A DNA stretch of 64,000 nt, from the NCBI GenBank assembly GCA_963070105.1, contig OY718803.1, forward strand, positions 4,880,507 through 4,944,506. Reading direction: 5' to 3'. The translations under genes were made by a program, and so were the position numbers. This DNA is from Litomosoides sigmodontis. Lineage: Eukaryota > Nematoda > Chromadorea > Rhabditida > Onchocercidae. Shown in pieces: positions 26,901 to 37,868 of this stretch. Every line of letters begins with the position of its first letter. Position 1 is the stretch's first letter. Below the pieces are notes generated by a model, which saw only the letters and a program-made list of their open reading frames with translations, was not told the DNA's origin and ran no database searches.

Positions 26901-29155
26901 TGGATTTGATTAAAAAATGAATTTTTTCAAGTGTTCAAATGAATTCGCTTTTAAGATTGTGAAATAAATCGGTGTTATATGCATGTGCTAGGCCATCCAA
27001 GTAAATAGCAAATGAGCCATCGTATGGGTCTCTCCGGAATTTAAATTTTACTGTAATGGAATGAAGCGTTTTAGCGTTTCACATCTAAGTCAGTGAAGCG
27101 GAAATAGGTACCACAGCTCCCAACCGTCTCCTTTCACCTATCATCCGTCTAGGTTGCTAGCTTGGAGCATCATGGATATAAGCTTGTGTGGAGCAATGAT
27201 TATCCACACCCTTCTAAGCTTCCAACAATGACGCATTCTTATCAAGTGAATTAAAGACGGTTGACAGATTGCAACTCTCGTATTCAATTTAAAAGGTAAA
27301 AATTTAAGGATACGAATTTTATTGCAAATTATTAGAGGTTGGAATTGAAATTTCTAATTAAACTAAAATTAACCATGAAAATTTATCAAATGCTTTTTTT
27401 AGCGTTTTTTTCGTTTCAAACTGATTCAGTTCCATTAGTTTGCGTTCATTATCTTAGGAATAAAGATGTTCGTTGACAAGGACTGCATTAATCTGCTAAA
27501 ATATTTTTGCATAGATACCTTTATGTATTACCTACTAACAGGAGGAAGAGGACAGGGAGAATTTTAGATCCCTTGGATCAAATGTTCACTTAAGGAACCT
27601 TATCAATTCGAGTAGGTTGTGCTCATCACTAATATATATTCAACCAATGAATTCAACGGGAAATCCAAGAAGCACTCCTTGATCTCTTCGTCTGGCCATG
27701 AAATTCATCTCCATGTTTAAATAAGCAGTGAGAAATGCTGAAGCTGTTGAGTTGATTGCGATATAAAATTTAGGAACTTGTTACACGCAATGATTAAGGA
27801 GCAGCTGCTGAAATCTATCAACAATTTACACGTTATCATCACGATCTTAATTTCTTAGGGACATGAATAACTCCTATACTGATTGTTTTACGGTAAGGTT
27901 TCTTTCAGGAAAGAGCTATTACGGGGGTGCGATTAGGCGGTGTTGGCCCACTGATAGCTACATCACCGACACCTCACAGTGATCCGAATTTGGTCGGCAT
28001 CCAGCCTGTGGATATTCATCAATTTCCGCAAAACCCGAATATCTGGTCCGGTATAGAAGCTATGAATGCTCAGGGAGCAGGTATGCCGCAGCCTCAGCAT
28101 CCATCGCTGCAGTCCACACTACAACACCCTTCACCATATGCTCAAATTGTATGTTTGCTTCATTTTTAATATCTCTAAAATTGCTTACGATTTTCCAAAT
28201 TAAGATTTTTTAAATTAATTGTTAAAAGTTTAAGCAAACCATTTTGTTAAAAAAATTTGATAAAAATTTCTCCGAGTTGGAGGGTCATAACTAACAAACT
28301 TCCATTACTACTTTTCCATCAGACCAATTAACTTTGTTTAAAAATGCCAAGTTGCTGCACTTAATTAGGAGGCGCAGCTTCAGCATATCCATAGTTTTTT
28401 TTTTTATTTAAGCAATGAAATAATAGTGTAGGACAACTGACTTATGCAGCGCTTAATTCATGACACACAGCGGCTAGTTCTTTATCTCAGTTTCTCAACT
28501 CTTTCCTCACCGTGTCAACAGCTGCGCAAACACACTTCAAAGTTCGCGAACCCTTTTGCATTTATCAGGCGATCAGAAGGCACAAAATGACATGTTTTCA
28601 ATTATCATCCTACTTCTCTTCCTTCCTTTTTACTCCCTACGTTTGCATAAATTGACTTAATTATCATTTGCTTCCCCAAAAACTAGCGTGCGACGTTGAA
28701 ATTGAACTATATATATATATATATTACTGCGTAACGTATAAATTTTGAATCATATTACAACTTCATATTTTCTCAAAAGCACAAAACTTAAGTTCTTGAG
28801 CTCGTGAATCTTCTAATCAATTTAACATATTATTCCAAGTTAAAATTAAATTAATTGTTAGTCCTGAAGTTTCGAATTGCAATACAAAAGCGTTAATTGA
28901 CGAGTTATTAATTGAATAAGTGGAAAAGCTTGCTATTTAATTTTCAAGACTTGCATATTACGTTATTTGTAGATGCCACCACCACCACCTCACTATGCAG
29001 ATTTGGGAAACGATTTGAGTAGCAGTGGTTACGGTGGAGTGATGAGCGGAGCGGGATCGAACAATCATCTCTTCTCGGTTAATATGGGCACAGACCTCGA
29101 ATTCTCACCTCAAGTGAATGCTTCTGACTTATCATCGCCATCATGCAGCGAGTAG
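13756..29155 (+). CDS. lim-7: Islet-type LIM-homeobox transcription factor (C. elegans lim-7 / vertebrate ISL class)
   Basis: Ten phase-consistent exons: 13756-14212, 16092-16151, 16400-16464, 18218-18303, 22842-23049, 23162-23296, 23795-23909, 24150-24250, 27909-28148, 28973-29155; at least 549 residues. Order: a His/Gln, Ser/Asn and poly-Gly N-terminus (about 1-152); LIM1 (CRLCIAC, then [16 protein letters not shown], then YCKEDYIR; about 163-222); LIM2 ([12 protein letters not shown], then [11 protein letters not shown]; about 226-290); an acidic linker; a homeodomain ([20 protein letters not shown] through [16 protein letters not shown]; about 337-395); and a Pro-rich tail containing [15 protein letters not shown], like the conserved C-terminal motif of Islet proteins. 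Islet factors specify motor and other neurons and endocrine or pharyngeal cells, acting in the nucleus with Ldb/CLIM partners. Exon 1 has no ATG; its start follows acceptor ATTCAG, with an in-frame stop 60 bases upstream, so a further 5' exon is expected. Large introns suggest internal enhancers. Confidence 0.93.
13911..13953 (+). repeat. GGT/GGN trinucleotide tract coding poly-glycine
   Basis: In-frame GGT, GGA and GGC codons inside Islet exon 1 give about a dozen consecutive glycines after a Ser/Gly stretch. Mixed synonymous codons suggest selection for Gly or an old expansion rather than recent slippage. The reverse strand reads as a spurious poly-Pro frame. Confidence 0.85.
15004..15046. 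repeat. Purine-rich (GA)n tract in Islet intron 1
   Basis: About 43 bases of almost pure G/A (GAGAGAGG and AAAGG units) in the first intron recovered. Low-complexity sequence only. Confidence 0.7.
17762..17805. repeat. (AC)22 microsatellite in an Islet intron
   Basis: An uninterrupted AC run of 44 bases in the intron between the two LIM1 exons (16465-18217). Its purity suggests it is polymorphic. Confidence 0.95.
20933..20988. repeat. (AC)28 microsatellite in an Islet intron
   Basis: A long pure AC run (56 bases) in the 4.5 kb intron between LIM1 and LIM2. It produces repetitive His/Thr and Val/Cys frames on the two strands, which are artefacts. Confidence 0.95.
21404..21484. repeat. Mosaic tetranucleotide repeat (CGTT)n-(CCTT)n-(CATT)n
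   Basis: Consecutive blocks of TTCG, TTCC and TTCA units with a short break near 21437-21450, in the same Islet intron as the (AC)28 repeat. One ancestral TTCN repeat appears to have diverged into successive blocks. Confidence 0.9.
25257..25303. repeat. (CT)n microsatellite in an Islet intron
   Basis: A CT/CCCT run of about 47 bases in the 3.7 kb intron downstream of the second homeobox exon. Confidence 0.9.
28708..28724. repeat. Short (TA)n run in the last Islet intron
   Basis: Seventeen bases of alternating TA. Minor. Confidence 0.7.
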
Positions 29156-30506
29156 AGACCCTTTCATTCGCTTATCAAAATGTTCCCTTGACGTTGAAGG
29201 CGGTCAGATAAGGAAACCTTATCCATTTCGTTAACGGAATGCAATTCAATAATAACACGCTGAGTGATTTATTAATTTTTTAGCATCCTTTGCTAGCTAC
29301 CTCTCTATCTAGCCCTGTCTCTTCCTCCCTCTCTCTCTCTGTATTTATAGTATCACCATATTAATAACACACTTGATCTACTCAGAATTTTTTCCTTGAA
29401 AATCCGTTTCTTTTCAAGATGCAGTTCCAATCTGGAATTGAACCGAAAATGACAAATTCATCAGTTCAAAAGTTCTTTAAACAAACGAAGAGATATTCCA
29501 AAATTTGCTGCTCGTACCAATGGCTGTTGCTGCGTGTTATTAGTGCTAAAATTAATTAATGAAATATTTGCTTAGCTAAAAAAGCAGGGACATTGCTTTG
29601 CTGCATTGTTCTACATAGCACTAGTCGAATAGATGGATGCCAATGTTGCCAACATTCTTTTCTTGCATTTCTACCATTTCTCAGCTAATCTCTCGAATTT
29701 CCACAGTTTGATTGTTCAAATTCAACTCAATTCATTTCGGAAAAACATCTGACCTTTTAGAGGAAATGCATAAGTCGGAAATGCAATAATTGGAAATTTT
29801 AATTTAAAAATTTCTTAACTTATTTCTGAAATAATTCATTAAAAATGATGGCATTGCAAATTGTGTGTCGTAACTTTTTGGAAATTGTTGAAATAAACTT
29901 CTCCACCTCAATTTTAATAATGCGAAGTGAACTGCTTCTATTTCATTCTTACTTCCAATTTCTTTTTGTGGGCCAGCATTGACTGGAGAGAAATGATGAA
30001 ATGTCTTGCAAACAGTTGCTGCTGACAATCATTTTGTGACCCTATTTGTACGCGGCACCGCTTTCATCCCACTCATCCTATAATCATTCAATTTTGGCAG
30101 GTTGCCGTCATTTTGAGATCATTGAGGAAATTGCGGCAAGAAAAAAAACGCACGCGCGGTGGGACGTTCAGGGATTCAGGGTTAAATAAATAGACTCTGC
30201 GCTTGTTCTATTTAAATTTGTAAGCGTCACTTTTATAAAATTTTTAATCACTCATTTACTATAACAGTGTCACCTATCTTTCGTCATACCGCAATGGTAT
30301 GGTTCTCAGGAACAGTACAGTTGACCCTTTGACCAAGTAAGCGTCAAGTGATAAAAATCATACACTGATAAACCGATAATTATTAATAATAACATTCCTC
30401 ACATCTCACATACAAAGCAAAACCAGATGGGAATGATATAGTCACTTAATTCTCTTAATACCAACATTTTACGACACAAATTTATAATTCGCTCAATATG
30501 TATGCC

Positions 30507-30533
30507 TGTGTGTGTGTGTGTGTGTGTGTGTGT
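30507..30533. repeat. (GT)13 microsatellite
   Basis: A pure TG run downstream of the Islet gene. Confidence 0.9.
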
Positions 30534-33153
30534 AAGCTGAAAATGTTGGCAATTTTAGATTACAGTGAGTCTCTGCTTGAAATTTCCAGCTGTTAGCACG
30601 TGAATATTTACGTTGTTGCTGAAGGTGAAGGAAGGGTAAGGGAGAAAAGCGATAAAGTATGGCATTGCTTTTAATGGATGAGTGTGAACAACAAGGGATG
30701 GGAGAATAATTCGAGATGTTCCAGAGGTTCGGATGTCAAGAAGCGAGATTAGACAGAAGTGGACATACTACTCATGGCAAGCAATGAATTGCTTCACAAG
30801 GAATGTTCGGTCCACTCAGCACACATCGCATGTTCAAATATCCATTCGAATTTCATTCACGCTGTCGCCCTAAGCTTTCCTTGGGTTAGTTTGCGTGAAA
30901 ACGAGTTGAAATTTTGAGCGTATTGGGATGGACGAGAGGAGACTATCAGTTCTACTCTGACCTATCTGTGCTACTCATTCTTTACGAACGTGGTACACTG
31001 AAGCAGATCCAGTCCAGAGCTTCATCCAGAACCTTACCTTCTTGTACCACCAAGTAGAGTGCTTTTCTGAAATGTATCTTTGAAGGGAATTTGAAAGGCA
31101 ATAAATGGCCGAATCAATTTTGTTGGCTTCAGATTTGAAGTCAATAGCAAATATTAAAAGGCAGGATGGTTTGTAGCTGAGGGAAAGGGTGAAAACGAAA
31201 TTAAAATGATTGAGGAAATGAGGGACTAGCGATGTGTTGTGTGTGCAATTTAGTGAGATAAACATCACGGATTTATTGGGTTCAATTATCACCAATTAGT
31301 GTTGTTGAGAGGTGAGGGAAAGGGTAGAGGTCAGTCATGTGGCTGTATTATTGTAGTTGTGGTATTCTTCCTGTGTTGTCTTCACTTTTTGCTTGTCATA
31401 GCGAAATGGCTGAAAGGATGATTGTTTGATAAAAGACTCGAGGTATTGAGAGGAAATCTCTGAGGGAACGTACGCATGAGAAGCACCTCCCGTGGGAGAG
31501 AATTGTCCCACGCGACATGTCAGTCAATTTTAAGTCAAATAATTCCAATTCATTAAAAGAGAAATTTCAGCATCTTGAGAATAAATGTTCCATAAATCGT
31601 TCATAATTTTTAATACAACTTTGTGATAATTATTACTTTACTTTCACAACGACATCGTACCACTAATTTTTGGCTTTATTCATCAAGTGGTAGGAGTAAA
31701 GTTGCAGAGTGTAAAAATTTCGAGTGTTTCAGTAAGTGATAGGTTAAGTGTACTGTACCGTAGCAAGACATCATCCCTCACTCTCTCAGAAGACAACTGG
31801 AAAATAATGAGGCGAGCGAAGATTATGCAATCATAAAAGCCATGTAGAGAAATGGCAGATGTCCGTGTACGTCCCCTTTAATTGGACAATGACAGGGCGG
31901 CTTCCATTTTAGGGAATTGTTCGTCAAATGATTTCAGCTTCTTTGATGACTTGTTTTATGAAGAATGATTGCTCGCAATCTAATTTATTCTAAATTTCTT
32001 TCATCTAAAAATCGTTTCTTCCTAAATTCAGATATCCCTCTTGAATTGACGTAAGTCAAGTTGAAAAATATATGAAGTAAACTGAACTACGACTACAACT
32101 GTTCGCCAAGCCATGAATTCATGGATAGAATGATCTAATAATGCACAAATGTATGTAACGTACGTAAATTATTGTACCTAATAATGTACCTACTACATTT
32201 CGCCGTATTTCATTCGTACTTTTTTTCACGGTTACTATTTCCGAGGAAAAAAATTTATTCCAGATGGATGCGCTGGAAGACATACCATAATTTAGAATAA
32301 ATTATACGGGAACTGTAGCATCGCTTCTATTTTGCCGACGTCACCCATTAGCGCATTTTCTTGTGACTTCTTATGACCGTGAATGATCCTATTGAGGTGA
32401 GCCGCAGATATTGGGCTTCAAAAAAGGACCGAATGCGGGAGTAGTTTCGTACGCGATAATTATGACATTGTTTGGAAAAGGGTTTAGTGTATAAGTTAAT
32501 AATATGAAACCGTCTCTGAACGAATACTGTTCTTCTTCCATGAATACTACAAATTTCGCCGCAACTACTACACATAGGGATCTACTTTGATAGCCTTCAA
32601 GTTGGCTACTATTAAAATATTAGCCTTTCCGGTTGGACTTCCCAGGAATCACTAGCTGATATCGCCGACTTGAAAGAGCTTCACTTCGAAAGTTTCATTA
32701 ACTTACTTCCAAGCTACATTCTTTAATTATTATTTCCTTTGCACCTCTGTGCTGGGTGATTTTGAAACTTTTCATATGCTATTTTCAAGACTCACTTATT
32801 TCATTTCTAAGTTATAGTTTAATTAAAATCCATGCTTCTATATTCCATGAACACTTAACAAAAGGGATGGGAGAAAGCAATTCGCAAAACAGACAAGTTT
32901 TTGGAAAAGAATTTATTAGGTGGCCTAACGGTTTCCTTAATAAGTCGGTAAAAAACCTAGCTGTTAACTATGCTAGGCGGTATTTTGACATAAATCATCG
33001 ATGTTTGAGAAGGTGGAGTGAAGGAAGGAGGACGACTTGATGTGGCTGTAAATCACGCTGCTCCAGAACAACCTCTGTTCAGTGACAACTCGACCCAAAT
33101 AGATAGCTCACCCTTCCTCTCATTGTGCTTTAGCTACTGTTCCATAATTTATC

Positions 33154-34282
33154 ATGTTTCCAGGTCGTAGAATTACGGATATCATCGGGAGTTTGCTCAT
33201 ATATCATAAAAAAAGAAGCATAGAAAGGGATTTACGAAGTGAGGTAGCAGTGCAAACAACATTTGTACTGAGCCACGACGATATTTCGAATCGAATTTTG
33301 CTTAATTATGATATTAGAAAGACTGATTCTTTTTTCACAAATACTCAAAATTGCGGAAAAAGCTTGCCGCAACCAACCTTAGGTAATATTCCAGCAAGAA
33401 CGTTACATGAAATATTGAAATTCAAATAACTTGTTCGTTTTATAAGCTCACACGCAGCTCGGTTTACTTGTTATCAAATGATTATGAACAGACCATTAAG
33501 AGTGACTAACAAATGCTTAAAAATTGCCACGCTTTTACTACTTACGTGATTGAAATATAGCGACAGACAGTGCGTCAGCAAGTAGTAAAAACGGCTCATT
33601 ACAATGTAATATATGAACTTCTGCGTGATTCACACATGTACTCATACAAGTACAATAACCGGTATCGGGAAACCATGAAAGTTATTATATTTGAAACTTA
33701 TAAATCATTTTCGAAAAATTCCGATCCGCCATGTGGCAGTTTGTTGAACTACTTTCTGAATTGTAGCTAACAAATCACTTTACTTGCCCAACTGTTAGTT
33801 ATTTGAGAAAAAATCCTTCATTTTTTCCTTCTTTTTGGGAGGGAAATGCGTGAAGACCACACACTCCGTGCGGAGAGTCTAGTGGCTGGCTCGAAGACTT
33901 CAAAAGCAACCGATTAAACAAACATTTCAACAAATGCATAATTTGTTGCAGATAATAATTAGGAAATCTTTTTTCATTCAAAAAAACATATAATAAATTA
34001 AATTGTTTGAATTTTGAAGGAAAAGTTTCCCTTCAAATAATTTCTGGTAAGAAAGATTATATTGACGAGGGACCTTCTAGCAATTTTGACTTCTTGAAAA
34101 TAAATTTGAGTAAGGTTTGCTCCGTGGACATCAGGTGTCGAATTTCATGCCTAACACTAGTAATTCCATTATTAAATACATCAACCAGACGGTTTCATGA
34201 ATTTTTTCTTAAAAGACTGTCTGAACACATGTTCCTCAATGCATTATCCACGGTCCAAAATTCGTATAAAAATTCTGATTAG
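33154..34282 (+). other. Cluster of unassigned open frames, possible lineage-specific gene or remnant
   Basis: Three plus-strand frames lie within 1.1 kb: 33154-33429 (91 codons, starts MFPGRRITDIIG, ends with a stop after EILKFK), about 33561-33770 (behind an ATATAG acceptor-like site; contains RQQVVKTAHYNVIYELLRD) and about 34007-34282 (contains FEGKVSLQIISGKKDYID). An upstream ATG near 32867 opens MGESNSQNRQVFGKEF. I recognise none of them. They could be exons of a fast-evolving gene, debris of an old one, or chance frames in AT-rich DNA. Splice phases between them could not be settled, so no gene model is proposed. Confidence 0.2.
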
Positions 34283-34523
34283 AGCAAGCAAAAATGAGTT
34301 CTTTCCACGACAAAAATAATTTTCTAGTTTTGAAAACATCTCTTCCCAGTGTGTCGCATTTTGCCGCACTCGATTCCCTCTTCTAAGCGCAAATATACAT
34401 ATCCACTGCTAACTTTGTACGAGATTGAAAATTTTCCCTTTTATCCAGTAAAAACTCCATAGAAACCATGTATCAATATCTTTTTAAATTATAACCGTGC
34501 AAAACTGCAAATACCTTTGATCT

Positions 34524-34529
34524 TTTATT
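34524..34529 (-). terminator. Candidate poly(A) signal of eIF3I
   Basis: AATAAA on the minus strand, about 240 bases beyond the eIF3I stop codon. Plausible by position only. Confidence 0.4.
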
Positions 34530-34769
34530 ACACCTTTCCATTTCTTGGTAAAAACAAACTGAAGTTTGATAACAACATCCGAAAAATTAACAAGCGATCC
34601 ATAAATAAAGAGCAAAATATTATCAAAATAATTTAAGCAGGCATACGTATATGCACCCGCTTGATTTTGGACATTAATCCCCATACTGCATTCCGCCCTT
34701 CTGTGCACTCGCCTCCTTTGTTACGAAAATAAAATCCAAGCCATAGGTTTTTCTTACAAGTATTTGTTA

Positions 34770-37022
34770 TTAGAAATCATAGTCAAATTTCAAGTAATCT
34801 GCATCAAATTCTTGAATGCGAACATAACCATCCTCACCACCTGATACTACACAATTGCCGCCTGGGTGAAACGCCAAAGTATTGATTGGCCCGAAATGTC
34901 CTTTGAAACGAGCAAATTCTTCCTCAAATACCTGTGAAGAAATGGAATTTAGTAGTCACTTGTTTTCGAAAGCTTGCAACTTGAAAATTCAAAATAAGGA
35001 ATTGGAAATTATAGTGAGAATAAAACCGATTTAACTGCTTACCAAATGATATAATTTTGCTTCAAAGTGACCAGAAGCAGCCGTCGTTTGAGTTACTTTC
35101 ATTGCTTCTTCTCCACCACCCAGAATGACGTGATCCCGAATAGGTGAGATCGCTGCTGAGTTAACTGGACGTTCCGCTCTAAAACATTACAGGTAACTGA
35201 GAACTGTCCTCACATTAAACCTAATAGTAAAATAAATAACACTCAGAATATTCATCGGAGGAAGTTTCAACTTCATGTTCATCAAGCATTAAAAACTTGT
35301 TATGTTTTCAACAACATACAATAAAACTTACTTGTATATCTTTAAACAGTCTAAAGTTCTCGCATCAAATAGACGAGCTGTCTTATCTTTAGATGCAGTT
35401 ATCAAAAAACTTTCATCAATGCTCATTTGCATATCATTAATTTGAAACTTATGAGCTTCATCATTAAAATTTACAATGTCATCTCCTTTGCGTATGTCGT
35501 ACTGATGAACATTTCCCTTTTCGTTACCTGCAAATAAATTGTATAAACACGATATGAAAGACCGCTCTGTTTCAGCCGCTGAATGGACACATTTAAATGG
35601 CACGATGGCCTTTTCGACCTATCAAAATTATAATTTCTATGAAAGATAGATTAAAAAAGGAGCAAAATTATTTGTAATTTGAAGACAGCATTTTTCTGCT
35701 TTCACTATTTCCTAGAACAAAAAATTCCTGATCTTCTCGACCACGATTTTTTCTGTAATGCTAAGAAAAAGCAATTGAACTTCCCAGTACTACCTAACAG
35801 CTATTCACCTACCGGTTAACTTTACATCCGCCAAGTCTCAAAAGTAGTGTAACCATGAAATAATTGCCTGTAATTCTTAGCTTCCCAAAAGACATTTCAT
35901 TTCGCATTAAATTTTGTATGTGAACGAATTGTTATTCAACTACAGACTTCATATGTATTTGAAAATAAAAGCATAATTTCTTTCATGACAAGAATAATAC
36001 TTGCCTACACAAACTGTGTCATCCAAATGTGTCCAAACGCAGGAATTTGCTTGCGTCTGAAGAGATTTTCTGAACGTTGGTTGATTCTCACCACTCATTT
36101 GTGAACCATCTCGTATATCATACACACATAGCGAAGCCTAAAAAGGACACTCGTCTGACAGAACCAGAAAATAAAAATCACCAGATCTCTCTTACTATTC
36201 AGTTTACAGCAACAGCTGCTCCAGCATACACAATGCCTACACATTAGCCTTCAGAAAAAATTTACTTAAAAGTTTCAATTCTACCATAGTTCCGAATGCC
36301 TTTTCTCCTTTTTCATATAACAGATAACATTTCTTAAAGTTATTAGTAATAATTAAAAATTAAAAGTTAAAAACATAGACATTGTGCAGTAATAAAGAAA
36401 CCACAACTTGGTTACAAAAGTGCTTCTTTATAAAGACGATTGAAGTTTTTCTTCGATCTCGAACTATAGTAACTCAATAAATACTGTATTTACATACACA
36501 AAGAATAAACGAACCACATTCTGTGTCATTTTTATAGTCGTAAAAGCAATCAAATTCCCGCTGTAAGATAAACTAATGGATCGCGCAGCTGTAGGTGTTG
36601 AAATTGAATTTATCACATCACCTGTTTCGCAATTCCACAACTGGAATGACTTTTCAATTATGATAAATAGAAACATACAAACATATGCAATCGCACACTA
36701 GTTGGAGATACAACAATCAACCTGGATTTAAGGATGTCTCCATATTGGAAAAAAAAATGTTCATTAATACATAATAAGTGAAAAGGTCTACTTTGACAAA
36801 TACATCACCGGACGCAGAACAAAAATGTCGCGTATCCCAAGAAACATCAATATCCCAGATGACGCCGTTGTGGCCATCATATGTACCGATCCGTTCACCA
36901 TTTTCCATGTACCACACACACGGGCTTTTATCTTTTCCCGCTGAGAATAACAAATCACCATCCCTGTTAATACGCACTCGGGTTAATGCTCGATCGTGAC
37001 CTTTCAGTGATAATGGTTTCAT
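34770..37022 (-). CDS. eif-3.I: Eukaryotic translation initiation factor 3 subunit I
   Basis: Six exons, read downward: 37022-36804, 36649-36518, 36137-36005, 35527-35332, 35178-35043 and 34931-34770, giving exactly 325 residues, the same length as human eIF3I. It begins [16 protein letters not shown], where human has MKPILLQGHERSITQI, and ends after [18 protein letters not shown] and GGEDGYVRI. The WD40 repeats form a beta-propeller that docks on eIF3b in the eIF3 complex and supports scanning initiation in the cytoplasm. Typical WD pieces are visible: [30 protein letters not shown]. Exon 3 ends with a GC donor (AG|GCAAGT), the only choice that keeps frame. An acceptor-like TTTAG ends at 37037, 14 bases before the start codon, so the mRNA is either trans-spliced there or has a 5' UTR intron. 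AKAP17A lies upstream on the same strand. Confidence 0.96.
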
Positions 37023-37036
37023 CGCTCCCCTTGAAC

Positions 37037-37038
37037 CT
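37037..37038 (-). promoter_or_regulatory. Acceptor AG just upstream of the eIF3I start (possible trans-splice site)
   Basis: The minus strand reads ATTTAG|GTTCAAGGGGAGCG then ATG. An acceptor 14 bases before the initiator is typical of spliced-leader addition in nematodes, but a 5' UTR intron would look the same. Confidence 0.45.
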
Positions 37039-37620
37039 AAATATAAATACATGTATACCTTCACGTTTTAGCATAAAATAAACAAAGGATGAAACTTAAA
37101 CGACATTTTCACAAATAAATTGTTTAATTAATGTCGTGTTCGCCTTTATTCCTCAATGATAACTGTACACACCATTACCGCATACCATCCTAGTTCCGTG
37201 CCAACTTGCACAACGAACTCTTACGAAATGCAATCCGAACTGGAATCCCACTCACCCTGGAAACCAGGTGGACCTGAGACGCTATGCACTAAGTTGCGTC
37301 CCAGCACAACACACATGGCACTTCATCAAGCACTGATAACTAAACGTAGTTGCGAGGTAGATTGTACAATGAATCCACTGATACTTGAAAAAAGTGCGGG
37401 AAAATCCTATACATCTTTAAGTTCGATGAGGATAACCAGCAATATCAGACAGTTCGCAAACTGCCTTCATATCTCTTGTATCTCTACTTAAAGACTTTTT
37501 CCTGCTTCTGTAACTGAAATCGAGCTGTTATCCACTGATGTAAATAACAGAGAAATACAGATGCCGAAAGTAAGGCTCAGATATGGTGTTTTCGCAGAAC
37601 GCATGCATAACTATTCCATC

Positions 37621-37630
37621 TTTATTTATT
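37621..37630 (-). terminator. Overlapping poly(A) signals downstream of AKAP17A
   Basis: TTTATTTATT on the plus strand gives two overlapping AATAAA hexamers on the minus strand, about 240 bases after the preferred AKAP17A stop. Confidence 0.4.
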
Positions 37631-37868
37631 GACAATGTAACTCAAAGAAAGCACAGATCGTTCACAAAAGGGGAAAAGCTTATTTGTTTGTGCGAAACAA
37701 TATCAGATTAGTTTCTAAAAATAAATTAAATTTAAAATGTGTAGCCACTACTACATAAATATTTTATCAGAAGGTGTTGCATCCACCAAGCTCGTTAATA
37801 GTAAAGCAGCAGTTTTCGTTCTTCGTGGAGGTTATAACAAACTCGCACGGTTCTTATCTCCGACTACA

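Larger units (their letters stand above)
29156..34769. other. Region between the convergent Islet and eIF3I genes
   Basis: Contains the Islet 3' untranslated region, a (GT)n run at 30507-30533 and the eIF3I 3' end. No family could be recognised. Between 32867 and 34282 three or four plus-strand open frames of 60-91 codons lie close together, two preceded by acceptor-like sequence. They are described as a separate low-confidence feature. Confidence 0.5.

Noticed and set aside
36778..36999. Plus-strand frame across 36778-36999
   Set aside because: Antisense shadow of eIF3I exon 1.
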